Shown: positions 44,405 through 53,114, counted from the first letter of the stretch. The stretch: DNA of 64,000 nt from Lachnoclostridium sp. An131 (GCF_002160825.1 NZ_NFLI01000004.1:124001-188000), one strand, 5' to 3'. Notes: a model not told the origin generated them from the sequence alone. Numbers and translations are program-made.

Positions 44405-44690
44405 AAAAAGGCTTCCGTCCTGTAACAGGACGGAAGCCTTAGACTTTCGTTATACCACCTAATTACAGCATGCAGACACATGCGTCTCCCTGTAACGGGG
44501 GAAATCCGTCGGTACCTAAGAAGCAGCCTGCCTTTCGGAAGCCCTTCCTTCAGTCCGCAGCTCAGAAGTGATTTTCGTAAAAACCGTACTCGCACCGGGC
44601 TTCCACCATCCCCGGCTCTCTTGGCCTTTCCAGATTTTTCTACTCTCTTCGTCTCTGCCTTTTCATCATTCGGGCATATCTGCCAAACGT
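44405..44690 (-). promoter_or_regulatory. T-box riboswitch, isoleucine specifier (ileS leader)
   Basis: Minus strand: AGAGAG elements, stem I with candidate specifier ATC (44570-44572, GAAAATCACTTC context), T-box core AGGTGGTAT (44452-44460) and a 15 bp terminator stem (44408-44440) followed by TTTTT. ATC is an Ile codon, matching the gene. Confidence 0.92.
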
Positions 44691-44694
44691 CCCT

Positions 44695-44724
44695 AGTATA
44701 CCCTGTTTTTGCGGGCTTTGTCAA
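44695..44724 (-). promoter_or_regulatory. promoter of the ileS leader
   Basis: TTGACA (44719-44724), 18 bases, TATACT (44695-44700). Confidence 0.78.
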
Positions 44725-44783
44725 CCTTCCGCAGCTTTTTTCATGATTTTTCTTAAGGAAATGTGAACTTTTTTGATTTACCC

Positions 44784-44812
44784 TTGCGTATCAAAGGGAA
44801 ATGACATATACT
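44784..44812 (+). promoter_or_regulatory. promoter of the carboxypeptidase gene
   Basis: TTGCGT (44784-44789), 17 bases, TATACT (44807-44812), giving a leader of about 125 bases. Confidence 0.6.
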
Positions 44813-44944
44813 TTATTTGATAAATATTACAAAATTGTTTCATTCTACGAAATTTCAGATAAAACACCTGATGAAGCTTAAGGCTTCCGCAGCGTGTCAA
44901 TTTACTGTACACAGGATTACATTTTCTGAAGGAGCTAATTCAAA

Positions 44945-46549
44945 ATGAAGTTTTCACATAAATTCTGGGCAGGGGCGATCGCCCTGTCTGTTCTTGGTAC
45001 ACTCTGTTTCCACCCCATCACGGCTGAAGCCAGAAGAATGACCGCAGCGGAGCAGGCCGCAGCAGAGGCGCTCGAGCAGGAACGCCAGGCCGCCTATAAT
45101 AAGGCCATTGACTCCAATTCCATAGAAAACTGGCCCCAGGGCCCGCAGATCTATGCGGAATCCGCCATTGTCATGGAGGCCTCCACAGGAACCATCCTTT
45201 ACAATAAGGATATGGATATGGTCACCTATCCGGCCAGCATTACCAAGATCATGACGGCGCTTGTCACCCTGGAGCACTGCTCTCTGGATGAGGTTGTGAC
45301 GTATTCCTACTACGCGACTCATTCGATCGAGGCCGGAAGCAGCAGCATCGGCACGACAGAGGGCGAAGAGCTGACTGTGGAAGAATCTCTCTACGCCCTG
45401 CTTCTGGAATCTGCCAATGAGTGCGGAAACGGCCTGGCTGAGCACATAGCAGGCTCCATAGATGCCTTTGTGGAAATGATGAATGAAGAAGCGGCGGCGC
45501 TTGGCTGCACCAACACTCACTTCAACAATCCCCACGGCCTCCCCGACGAAAACCATTATACAACAGCCCATGATATGGCTCTTATCACGCAGGCCGCCCT
45601 GCAGTATGAGGATTTTGCCCGGATTTCCGGCACAGACCGCTACCAGATGCGGGCTACCAACAAGGATGACGAAATCACCTACATGACAAATCATCATAAA
45701 ATGATTGCTTCCAACGGCGGAGACACCCGCTTCCTGGACGACACCGTAATCGCCGGAAAGACAGGCTATACGTCCGTCGCCAAAAATACCCTTGTCACAG
45801 TGGCGGAGCGCGGAGGAATGACGCTGATTGTCGTCACCATGAAGACAGATAACACTGCAGAATCCGGAATACCTCTTTACACGGACACGGCCCTGCTTCT
45901 GGACTATGCCTCAGAAAATTTCAGTAAGGTCAATGTGGCTGAAAATGAAACCAAGTTTTCTGTGTCAAAGACAAACAGCTTTTTCGCAGGAAGCTCCATT
46001 TTCGGACAGACGATGCCGCTGATCAGTATCAATCCCGACGACAGCATCATTCTCCCGAATAATGCAGCCTTTACCGATGCTTCCCCGGAGCTGGCCTTCG
46101 CAGATGACAGCACAGATTCCGATATTATCGCAACCCTGTCCTACACCTACCAGGGACAGCCTGTAGGCTCAGCCTCCATCATGAGAGAAGAGGCCAATAT
46201 CCAGGAATTTACCTTTGACCGGGAGATCACTTCGGAAGAAGACGCTGAGGCTGTGACTGCCCTTAGCACAGGCGTACAGCAAAAACGTTTCATCAAGATC
46301 AATGTACGGCTCATTCTGATTTTTGCGGCAATCATAGCAGTGGTCTTCCTGCTGTACCGGCTAATCCGCCATCTGATGAAAAGCTTCCATTTTTCTCTGG
46401 GCTTTTCATCCAGGCGCAGCCATTACAGATATACCCGCTCACGCCGGCGTGGACGCTTTTCGCTGAAAAGGAAAAACAGGAGCCCCGGCGCCAGATACCA
46501 CAGAACTCCTAAAAACAGAGGGTCCTCTCTGGATGACATTGATCTTTAA
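44945..46549 (+). CDS. D-alanyl-D-alanine carboxypeptidase (S11, DacF/PBP5-like)
   Basis: Trims the terminal D-Ala from peptidoglycan stem peptides outside the membrane. The 534 residues begin with a signal peptide (about 1-29), an Ala/Glu-rich helix, then the penicillin-binding domain with Ser98-Ile-Thr-Lys101 (SxxK), Ser156-Ala-Asn158 (SxN) and Lys272-Thr-Gly (KTG). After a beta domain a C-terminal membrane segment (about 455-475) is followed by a basic Arg/Ser/Tyr-rich tail of about 60 residues, unusual because most family members end in an amphipathic helix. Confidence 0.92.
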   Translation: MKFSHKFWAGAIALSVLGTLCFHPITAEARRMTAAEQAAAEALEQERQAAYNKAIDSNSIENWPQGPQIYAESAIVMEASTGTILYNKDMDMVTYPASITKIMTALVTLEHCSLDEVVTYSYYATHSIEAGSSSIGTTEGEELTVEESLYALLLESANECGNGLAEHIAGSIDAFVEMMNEEAAALGCTNTHFNNPHGLPDENHYTTAHDMALITQAALQYEDFARISGTDRYQMRATNKDDEITYMTNHHKMIASNGGDTRFLDDTVIAGKTGYTSVAKNTLVTVAERGGMTLIVVTMKTDNTAESGIPLYTDTALLLDYASENFSKVNVAENETKFSVSKTNSFFAGSSIFGQTMPLISINPDDSIILPNNAAFTDASPELAFADDSTDSDIIATLSYTYQGQPVGSASIMREEANIQEFTFDREITSEEDAEAVTALSTGVQQKRFIKINVRLILIFAAIIAVVFLLYRLIRHLMKSFHFSLGFSSRRSHYRYTRSRRRGRFSLKRKNRSPGARYHRTPKNRGSSLDDIDL

Positions 46550-46587
46550 AAGGAATGATTGGAACAGAAAACTCCGGTTTTCAAAAG

Positions 46588-46625
46588 CGGGCCGCGGCAG
46601 GAACTCCTGCCGCGGCCCGTGTTTT
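46588..46625 (+). terminator. intrinsic terminator after the carboxypeptidase gene
   Basis: Perfect 14 bp GC-rich stem with an AACT loop (46588-46619) followed by TGTTTT; shared with the convergent gene's 3' side. Confidence 0.87.
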
Positions 46626-46635
46626 ACTCTCTGTT

Positions 46636-47301
46636 CTAAACCTTCAGGATACTTTTTGCTTCCTCCAGCCTCTCATGAAACTGCTCATAGAAATCCCTGT
46701 CCAAATCCCATGGCTTCTGATAAAAGCTTTTCAGAATATACAGGCTGACCGTCTTCTGATATTCCCCGCTGTCCGCCGCCCGAAGACTGGCAGTAAGATC
46801 CTTTAAAAAGTAATGCCAGTCAATAATAAATTTCTCATTCTTCTTCACGTCCGGCGTATCGATCCACTTCTGTACCCTCACCTTCAGCTTGGGCTCCTTT
46901 TTGCATTCATGCACCTGAAGAAAATACTGAAAGCTCCGGTTCTCATAATAGCGTCCAAGCGGAAAGATTCGGCACAGCCCCGGCCGCAGCGCATGGACGC
47001 TGCAGCGGCCTTTCTCATCCAGAAAACCGCAGCGCTCGCTCTCTCCCTCCGTCTTCATATTCGGAAGAATGATTCCCTCCTGCACGTTCAGCTCCAGCTT
47101 GTCCTGAAGAAGCTCGTCAAATGAGATTTGCAGACCGGTAGTCAGCCGCCAGACATCGTAAGGATCCAGAATAATGGTACTTCCCATGCTCTCACAGCAG
47201 TCAGAACAGCCCTGGCAGCCGCCGCAGTCTGCCTTTACCATATCCCGCAGACCGTACAGCCGTCCGTCAGAGACTTCTTTCATATCAATCTCTCGTTCCA
47301 T
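46636..47301 (-). CDS. YkgJ-type cysteine cluster protein
   Basis: Putative zinc- or iron-chelating protein. The 221 residues have the family's cysteine pattern: CGGCQGCSDCCESMG, then CGFLDEKGRCSVHALRPGLCRIFPLGRYYE and HECKK. Function in the family is not settled; a metal cluster is likely. A GTG nine codons upstream is an alternative start, but the ATG at 47301 has GGGAGG upstream. Convergent with the carboxypeptidase gene. Confidence 0.82.
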   Translation of the reverse strand: MEREIDMKEVSDGRLYGLRDMVKADCGGCQGCSDCCESMGSTIILDPYDVWRLTTGLQISFDELLQDKLELNVQEGIILPNMKTEGESERCGFLDEKGRCSVHALRPGLCRIFPLGRYYENRSFQYFLQVHECKKEPKLKVRVQKWIDTPDVKKNEKFIIDWHYFLKDLTASLRAADSGEYQKTVSLYILKSFYQKPWDLDRDFYEQFHERLEEAKSILKV

Positions 47302-47384
47302 TTTCTTAAGCTCCTCCCGCGTTTTCACCCTTCAAATCGATCCCGGAGGCTTTGCCCCGGCCTCCAAATCATTTAAAATTACCC

Positions 47385-47413
47385 TTGTCGGATTTTTTAT
47401 TTTATGGTACACT
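47385..47413 (+). promoter_or_regulatory. promoter of tRNA-Arg
   Basis: TTGTCG (47385-47390), 17 bases, TACACT (47408-47413). Confidence 0.65.
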
Positions 47414-47451
47414 CTTTACTGGAAGTTCGTCAAGAACGACTTTGTATCTTT

Positions 47452-47525
47452 GTTTCCGTAGCTCAGCAGGATAGAGCGACCGCCTCCTAAGCGGTAGGTC
47501 GGGTGTTCGAATCACCTCGGGAACG
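47452..47525 (+). tRNA. tRNA-Arg (anticodon CCT)
   Basis: Complete cloverleaf: acceptor GTTTCCG/CGGGAAC, D arm GCTC...GAGC, anticodon stem ACCGC/GCGGT with loop CTCCTAA, T arm GGGTG-TTCGAAT-CACCT. No encoded CCA. Its 3' half is duplicated 1.3 kb downstream. Confidence 0.95.
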
Positions 47526-47534
47526 TGAAGAAAA

Positions 47535-47563
47535 ACGGAAACTTTTAAAGGTTTCCGTTTTTT
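47535..47563 (+). terminator. terminator of tRNA-Arg
   Basis: ACGGAAAC ... GTTTCCGT with a T-run. Confidence 0.87.
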
Positions 47564-47620
47564 ATTTATATGAAATATTTTATCAGGGCAGATAAGATAA
47601 ATTCCTTTTTGCCAGATCAT

Positions 47621-48718
47621 TTAAAAAGTTTGCAGCAGCCAGTCCGCTATATCGTAGATCTCAATGCCTTCATAGCTGTATTTCGGATGTTTTGTCCGGG
47701 CAATGATCATTTTGGGATAAGCGTCTCGAATCTGAAGCAGCGGCGAACATTCTCTTACAAGAGTTTCCTGGCCTGAGATATTATCACTAACCTGAATATA
47801 AATTTTTTCGCTTCCTTTCTGCGCTACAAAATCAATTTCCTTCTGATACAGCTTTCCCACATATACATCATATCCCCGGCGAAGCAGTTCAATGCAGACT
47901 ATGTTTTCGTATACTCTGCCATAGTCCATATTTCTGCTGCCGAGAACCGCGTACCGGATACCTGTATCGCAAAGATAGAATTTCTCTGTACTCTCCAGAT
48001 ACTTTTTTCCACGGATATCATAACGCTTGATATCGTAAAAAACAAAGGCATTGCACAGATATTTGATATATCTGCCCACTGTCACATGATTCGTCGCTGT
48101 ATTGCCCGCCGTCAGTATCTGACTGACTTTATTTGGAGATGTCAGATTACTGATATTGTCCATCAAAAATTCACTCAGCCGCTGTAAAACCAGTGTATCC
48201 GGAAGAGAATATTTCTGTACAAGATCTCTTGTAACAATCGTTTCATAAACCTCTTTAATATAATTTGTCCTGTCTTTCTCCGTCTTGTAGGGATAAGATC
48301 CTGCCAGGCCTCCCTGAACCGTATACATGTCAAACATCTTATCCTTATCCTCTACATTCTCATAATACTGGCAGTATTCCGCAAAGCTGAATGGGAACAC
48401 ATGAATCTCGATATATCTCCCGGTAAAAAGCGTAGCCAGATCGGCACTCAGCAAAAAGGCATTAGAACCGGTCATATAAATGTCATATTTTCCTTTAGAG
48501 TGCAGCGCATGATATTCCTTGATTTCTTCATACGCCAAATCCATAAAATCAATGAAGATGATGTTAACATCTTTGAAATGATTTTTCAGGTAATCCATAT
48601 AGGCCTGCATCAGTTTTGACTTGCCTGAGCGGCGAATCCCCGTAATAATTTTAATATCCGGAGTCCCGTTCAGTTCGATTATCCTGTTCAGATACTTTGT
48701 CCTTGTGATTGTTTTCAT
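47621..48718 (-). pseudogene. AAA_14/DUF4143 ATPase lacking the Walker B region
   Basis: Belongs to the widespread ATPases with an N-terminal AAA_14 domain and C-terminal DUF4143; cellular role unknown, often in mobile or accessory DNA. Walker A is GIRRSGKS near residue 30, sensor-like YMTGSNAFLLSADLATLFTGRYIEI follows, and the C-terminal half (LVRECSPLLQIRDAYPKMIIART) looks complete. In homologues a stretch of about 35 residues with the Walker B motif (hhhDEVQ) stands before YDIYMTGSN; here EYHALH joins directly to SKGKYDIY. This in-frame loss should abolish ATP hydrolysis. AT-rich compared with the core. Lies between the two tRNA-Arg repeats. Confidence 0.75.
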
Positions 48719-48777
48719 ATATCCACTCACTTTCAAAATCATAATTATTTTCATTTTTCGAAACCAGACAAGACACA

Positions 48778-48825
48778 CCGCCTCCTAAGCGGCAGGCTGT
48801 GCGTTCGAATCACCTCGGGAACGTG
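48778..48825 (+). repeat. duplicated 3' half of tRNA-Arg (attachment-site-like)
   Basis: This 48 bp stretch matches 47480-47527 (anticodon arm to 3' end plus GTG) at 43 positions; the differences fall in the variable loop and adjoining stem positions. The 5' half of a tRNA is absent. It is in direct orientation, followed by its own terminator, as expected for attR left by integration into the tRNA gene. Confidence 0.8.
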
Positions 48826-48831
48826 GGAAAA

Positions 48832-48876
48832 GCCGAAGGCCTGATTTTACAGGAAAATCTGACCTTCGGCTTTTTT
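48832..48876 (+). terminator. terminator behind the tRNA-Arg fragment
   Basis: GCCGAAGG (48832-48839) and CCTTCGGC (48863-48870) with six T. On the minus strand its arms also allow termination of the gene at 48904. Confidence 0.8.
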
Positions 48877-48903
48877 GATCTCACATTTATTTTTCTATAT
48901 TTA

Positions 48904-49953
48904 CTAAATATAATCTGTCTTCCTGCTGGCAGCATAATTTCTGCTGTCTTCTTCACATGATTGGAAATAGTACACCATATCCTCAAAGGTGTCCTCTCCA
49001 TCTGCAGAAACATAATTTTCAAACTCTTCCTTCCAGACAACGGCATCCCGAAAAACAGGTGAGTTTTTGTACTGCTCTCCGCACATCTCGTAAAGATCCA
49101 CGCTGACATTCTGAAATGCGTGGCGGCATTCGTGAAGTATCGTCTCCAGAGAGGATTCCGCAGGCCCTGTCTGCAGATACTCTTCGTCAATCGCAATACT
49201 GCGCTCCCAGTGGTTGTATGCCCCTGTCACATCTCCTTCCAAATCTCTTGCAGAAACTGTAATCATATAAGGAATTCCCAGCTCGACACATTCGATATTC
49301 GCCACTGTCTGCAGGGTCTTCAGACGTTCCTTCTCGTTCAGATTCACCCACATGTCTTCCTGAAGCGTCAGTATGACAGCGCTCTGCTGGCTTATGGTCC
49401 ATTCGTTATCCTCTGAAAAGTACACGGTTGAAGCCTCTCTCACCTCTTCAGGGTCCGGTTTTTGGATAAAACCCAGCATCGGGAAAATAAGCAGCCCTGA
49501 CAGGGTCAGAGCGGCCAGAACTCTGACTGATAAATATGCGTTTCTCAGCCGAAGCCTTCTGGCTTTTTTCCCGTTTCCCGTTTTTTTCCGCGTTTTAAAA
49601 TATAAGAAAAGATACAGGACAGCTATGATAATCGTTCCGGCCAAAAATCCTCTGACGAAGACCGGCCACACATCAAAGTATGCAATCACGGTGTAAATTT
49701 CAATCGGCAGCAGAACATTGGCAGCCAACTGAAATTTCGTGCGGTTTCTATCCATTGTGAGCACCGCTCCGGCGCCGTAAAATACCGTTAAAAAGACGAT
49801 TAAAATATTCGCCGACATATCCGTGTCCAGCAGCAGAGGGCCAAGCTTCAGATTAATAAACATACTGCCCATATACCATCTGATGATAATCATTGCCAGC
49901 AGCCAGGTCATGAAGCAAAATTTTCCAAAACTGTATTCATTTGTACTCCGCAT
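48904..49953 (-). CDS. polytopic membrane protein with HExxH metalloprotease-like motif
   Basis: Not recognised as a named family. The 349 residues have about four hydrophobic segments in the first 165 residues (near 12-35, 47-65, 80-120 and 145-165) and then a soluble C-terminal domain with LETILHECRHAFQNV, an HExxH zinc-binding motif, followed by Asp/Glu residues that could give the third ligand. The layout suggests a membrane-anchored zinc peptidase acting outside or inside the membrane. The ATG at 49953 has GAGGGGG upstream at long spacing; a GTG three codons upstream is possible. Accessory location beside the tRNA-Arg duplicate. Confidence 0.62.
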   Translation of the reverse strand: MRSTNEYSFGKFCFMTWLLAMIIIRWYMGSMFINLKLGPLLLDTDMSANILIVFLTVFYGAGAVLTMDRNRTKFQLAANVLLPIEIYTVIAYFDVWPVFVRGFLAGTIIIAVLYLFLYFKTRKKTGNGKKARRLRLRNAYLSVRVLAALTLSGLLIFPMLGFIQKPDPEEVREASTVYFSEDNEWTISQQSAVILTLQEDMWVNLNEKERLKTLQTVANIECVELGIPYMITVSARDLEGDVTGAYNHWERSIAIDEEYLQTGPAESSLETILHECRHAFQNVSVDLYEMCGEQYKNSPVFRDAVVWKEEFENYVSADGEDTFEDMVYYFQSCEEDSRNYAASRKTDYI

Positions 49954-50089
49954 GCTATACACATCCCCCTCTTTTGCTGTGATATTGCTAAAATAATATT
50001 ACTATTTATTTTCTTTGACTTCAATCCTGTAATTACAAATCTGAGATAACGTATAATTAAGGACCTGTTGACACAACCTCTGAAAAATA

Positions 50090-50179
50090 AAAATAAAAAG
50101 ACCGGGAATTTCCTGATATAGAAGATCCCCGGTCCTCTGATAAAATGCAAAAAATAGAACGCCGCCGCAGCGCCGTTCT
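50090..50179 (-). terminator. two tandem terminators after the Abi gene
   Basis: Minus strand: AGAACG ... CGTTCT (50156-50179) with ATTTTTT, then GACCGGG ... CCCGGTC (50100-50134) with TTTTTATTTTT. The remainder of 49954-50288 is AT-rich and holds no other feature. Confidence 0.75.
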
Positions 50180-50288
50180 TACAAAAACAATATCTGTTTT
50201 TATGATTCTGACTTAATTATATGCACCTAAAATTAAAAAGTCAACATATTTCAGCAAAAATATATTTACATTTTTTCCTAAATATGGT

Positions 50289-51275
50289 TTAAAATTTGTC
50301 AAATATAGACCTGTTAATTTTACACACAAATTCATAGTTGCTTTTTATTAATTCATTTTTACAAAAAAATCCTCTTTTTTGCAACATCCTGTCAAAAAAC
50401 AACTCCTTTAATTCCTGAACTCTATGATACTTAACTTTATCTGATACAACTATATTATATGTATAAAGTAAAGCCACAAACTCAAGCATTGGACGGCAGG
50501 AAAGCTTTTTCTGCCTCTGCTTCGTACTGATAGAAGATATTTTTGCCACAGCCTGACTGATCTCTGCAGGAGCCTGAGAGGTTCCATGAGCCAAATCAGC
50601 CAAAATACAATTATTATGTGCTGCTCCGTTTCTCAAACTTTTAACAAGATTTATCACTGGCGATGAAATCTTCGGAAATGATCGTGTTGAATAATAAAAT
50701 TCATAAAATTTTATAAAATCTCCAAACGTAAGCATCTCCAACAATACCCAGGCAGGACAATCATTATATGCAACAATTTTATTTTCTTTTTTTCCTTTTT
50801 GATTGTTGTACACCCGCTGAATAGTAAAATATTTATGAATCAGATCACTTGTAAACGGCGAGGCGCTTGTAGCTTCCAGCTTTCCTACAATATAAAAATT
50901 TTGGCTCAAAAATGTATTTACAATATCATATCCATCCGTTGTTGGATCTGTTTCAATATTTTTCAGCATTCGTACCTTGAGATCATGTTCAATATCCAAA
51001 CACATTTTTGAAATTAAAAAACGCAAATGCATATCTATAGTAGAAAGCTCTTGTAAAAACGAAAAATCAAGATCAATATATTTTCCTTTATTTGTACCAT
51101 TATTATATTTTTGATAATTTTTTCGATACGCAGCTGTTCGTAAATAATTATTTTTATCCGTAAGATACTCGGCAGCTTTTTCTTCTGTAATATATTTAAA
51201 AGTAATTCCCTTTTTCTTCATTTTATCAACAAGCTGTACTGCCGTAAGTTTTGGTTTATCCACAATATTTGACAT
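50289..51275 (-). CDS. Abi family protein (AbiD/AbiF type) with HEPN motif
   Basis: Abortive infection (Abi_2) proteins protect the population from phage by killing or arresting infected cells. The 328 residues begin with the family pattern KPKLTAVQLVDKMKKKGI, NYLRTAAYRKNYQKY and LSTIDMHLRFLISKMCLDIEHDLK; RNGAAH at 215-220 is an RxxxxH motif of HEPN ribonucleases. The gene is strongly AT-rich, unlike its flanks, a sign of transfer. The ATG at 51275 follows GAGGGGG. No antitoxin is visible beside it, so it may be a single-gene system. Confidence 0.85.
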   Translation of the reverse strand: MSNIVDKPKLTAVQLVDKMKKKGITFKYITEEKAAEYLTDKNNYLRTAAYRKNYQKYNNGTNKGKYIDLDFSFLQELSTIDMHLRFLISKMCLDIEHDLKVRMLKNIETDPTTDGYDIVNTFLSQNFYIVGKLEATSASPFTSDLIHKYFTIQRVYNNQKGKKENKIVAYNDCPAWVLLEMLTFGDFIKFYEFYYSTRSFPKISSPVINLVKSLRNGAAHNNCILADLAHGTSQAPAEISQAVAKISSISTKQRQKKLSCRPMLEFVALLYTYNIVVSDKVKYHRVQELKELFFDRMLQKRGFFCKNELIKSNYEFVCKINRSIFDKF

Positions 51276-51396
51276 AAAATGCCCCCTCATCCACCATAAC
51301 GCCATAACTTTTCTTCAATTTTAATTCCTGTCTTAAGGAAAATCAATACTTCTTTTTCCAGTTCTTTAACATGGAATTAAATCCTTCCTTAAATGC

Positions 51397-51435
51397 AAAA
51401 AACCGGAAAGCTCCAGTAAATTCGGAACTTTCCGG
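51397..51435 (-). terminator. intrinsic terminator after the AI-2E-type permease gene
   Basis: CCGGAAAG (51403-51410) and CTTTCCGG (51428-51435) with six T on the minus strand. Confidence 0.8.
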
Positions 51436-51466
51436 CTTTTTGATATTCCAAAACATAATCTGTTCT

Positions 51467-52369
51467 CTACTCCCTCATCCTTCTCTCCCGCTTCTCCGTC
51501 GCCTCCCGCAGCAGCGAGTAAAAGGCAGACATGGTCGGCACTCCCAGCAGCATTCCGAGAGGACCTGCCAGGCTTCCGCCGATCGTGATGGCCGCCAGCA
51601 CCCACATAGCAGGAAGATTTACCTTCGCGCCCACCACCTTGGGATAAATCACGTTGCCTTCCACCTGCTGAAGCACTACCAGGAAAATGACAAATATGAC
51701 AGCCTTAAAGGGCTTTACCGTAAAAATAAGGAGAGCGCCCACCAGTCCGGCGATAAAGGCGCCCACATAGGGAATCAGGGCTGTGACGCCTACCAGCGCG
51801 CCGATCATGGGCGCATAGGGAAGCCGCAGAATCAGCATGCCGAGGGTGCACAGGGTTCCGAGGATCACGGCTTCTGTGGTCTGTCCGGAGATAAAAAGCT
51901 GAAAGGTATTCCCGCAGACAGATACCACATGGGTGATCCAGGAGCCGATTCTCCGGGGAATCCACACGCGGATCAGGCGGCTGACCTGCCGGATCAGTTT
52001 CTCCTTATTTGCGAGAATATAGATGGAAAACACAAAACCGATTCCCAGATCCACCAGGGAAGAGGCTGCGTTTCCCACCGCGTTTCCGGCCTGGTTCATG
52101 ATAGAGCTTCCAAGCTGGGACAGCCAGCTCTCCAGGCTGTCTCCCAGCTCCGTCCAGTTGATATCGATCTGGGCCAGATACTCTCCAAAAGGGAGCTGTG
52201 AGAAATCCATGCTGTTTTCCAGCGTGGCCATCTGATCCAGCAGCCACAGGGCCGCGCCCGCTATGTCGGATATGTACCGCACACCAAGAAAAATCAGAAT
52301 GCAGGACGCCGCAATGCCTATGATCCATTTCGCCAGCTGTCTCCATTTTGTCTCATCGTCTAAAAACAT
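51467..52369 (-). CDS. AI-2E family permease, short N-terminus
   Basis: Second AI-2E superfamily permease of the window. The 300 residues show one N-terminal membrane segment (about 15-40), the periplasmic/amphipathic region with coiled features, and the C-terminal block (FVFSIYILANKEKLIRQ, ALIPYVGAFIAGLVGALLI, VVLQQVEGNVIYPKVVGAKVNLPAMWVLAAI). Family members usually have 340-400 residues, so roughly the first two membrane segments are missing, yet a strong AAGGAG lies five bases before the ATG. It is divergent from tetR across an operator-like repeat. Substrate unknown. Confidence 0.82.
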   Translation of the reverse strand: MFLDDETKWRQLAKWIIGIAASCILIFLGVRYISDIAGAALWLLDQMATLENSMDFSQLPFGEYLAQIDINWTELGDSLESWLSQLGSSIMNQAGNAVGNAASSLVDLGIGFVFSIYILANKEKLIRQVSRLIRVWIPRRIGSWITHVVSVCGNTFQLFISGQTTEAVILGTLCTLGMLILRLPYAPMIGALVGVTALIPYVGAFIAGLVGALLIFTVKPFKAVIFVIFLVVLQQVEGNVIYPKVVGAKVNLPAMWVLAAITIGGSLAGPLGMLLGVPTMSAFYSLLREATEKRERRMRE

Positions 52370-52418
52370 ACTTACTCCTTCCTGCTTCGCCTTCTTATAA
52401 AATTCCAGTGTATTCCAT

Positions 52419-52448
52419 TTTTGGACAAAGGATAAAAATTGTCCAAAA
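52419..52448. promoter_or_regulatory. operator-like inverted repeat between the permease and tetR
   Basis: TTTTGGACAA (52419-52428), 10 bases, TTGTCCAAAA (52439-52448): perfect 10 bp arms. The same 10-10-10 architecture recurs at 54246-54275 and, weaker, at 54303-54332. Confidence 0.82.
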
Positions 52449-52466
52449 GGATTTTTGGGAAACTCG

Positions 52467-52495
52467 TTGAATTTTAAAATCCGCTTTGCTAGAAT
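52467..52495 (+). promoter_or_regulatory. promoter of tetR
   Basis: TTGAAT (52467-52472), 17 bases, TAGAAT (52490-52495). The operator lies 18 bases upstream of the -35. Confidence 0.7.
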
Positions 52496-52521
52496 AGTCT
52501 ACAATAATGAGGTGAGGTAAC

Positions 52522-53061
52522 GTGGCAGATTCCAATATAACGAAGCGTGCTCTGGCAGAGGCCCTGAAAGAACTAATGGAGGAAAAGAGTTTTTCCAAAA
52601 TCAGCGTCGCCGATATCTGTGGAAAATGCAATATGAACCGCAAGAGCTTCTATTATCATTTCAAAGACAAATACGATCTGGTCAACTGGATATTTGACAC
52701 AGAATTTATCTCCGTAATGAGCAGGAAGGCTCCTCCTTCCTTCAGTACCATGGATTTAATAGAAGCGCTCTGCGTATATTTCTATAAAAACCGCAGCTTT
52801 TACCAGAAAACACTCAGCGTTCAGGGGCAAAATTCTTTTTCCGATCATTTTCATGAGCTGCTGTCCGCCTTTTTCCAGTCCCGTCTGCGAGAGCAGACAG
52901 GAGCAGACAAGGTCACGGACTTTCAGGTAAATTTCTTTTCCGACGCGGCCGTCAGCGCCTTTCAGCGCTGGATTCTTGACAAAAGCGATATGACGCCGGA
53001 GGATTTTATGACACAGCTTACTATCTGTATTCAGTGTATCGTCGAATACGAAAATTTCTGA
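52522..53061 (+). CDS. TetR/AcrR family regulator
   Basis: The 179 residues have an N-terminal TetR DNA-binding domain (KRALAEALKELMEEKSFSKISVADICGKCNMNRKSFYYHFKDKYDLVNWIF) and a helical ligand domain of the DhaS-like subgroup, which responds to unknown ligands here. Start is GTG with GAGGTGAGG just before it. Divergent from the AI-2E-type permease and adjacent to the radical SAM pair. The inverted repeats in both intergenic regions are the probable binding sites, so it most likely controls all these promoters. Confidence 0.9.
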   Translation: MADSNITKRALAEALKELMEEKSFSKISVADICGKCNMNRKSFYYHFKDKYDLVNWIFDTEFISVMSRKAPPSFSTMDLIEALCVYFYKNRSFYQKTLSVQGQNSFSDHFHELLSAFFQSRLREQTGADKVTDFQVNFFSDAAVSAFQRWILDKSDMTPEDFMTQLTICIQCIVEYENF

Positions 53062-53069
53062 AATCTGCT

Positions 53070-53114
53070 GTATGGTTCCGGTCTCAGCCTGTGAGAGACG
53101 CCATACCGTTTTTT
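53070..53114 (+). terminator. terminator of tetR inside the convergent gene's 3' end
   Basis: GTATGG (53070-53075) and CCATAC (53101-53106), with inner TCTC/GAGA pairs, followed by CGTTTTTT. Confidence 0.65.
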
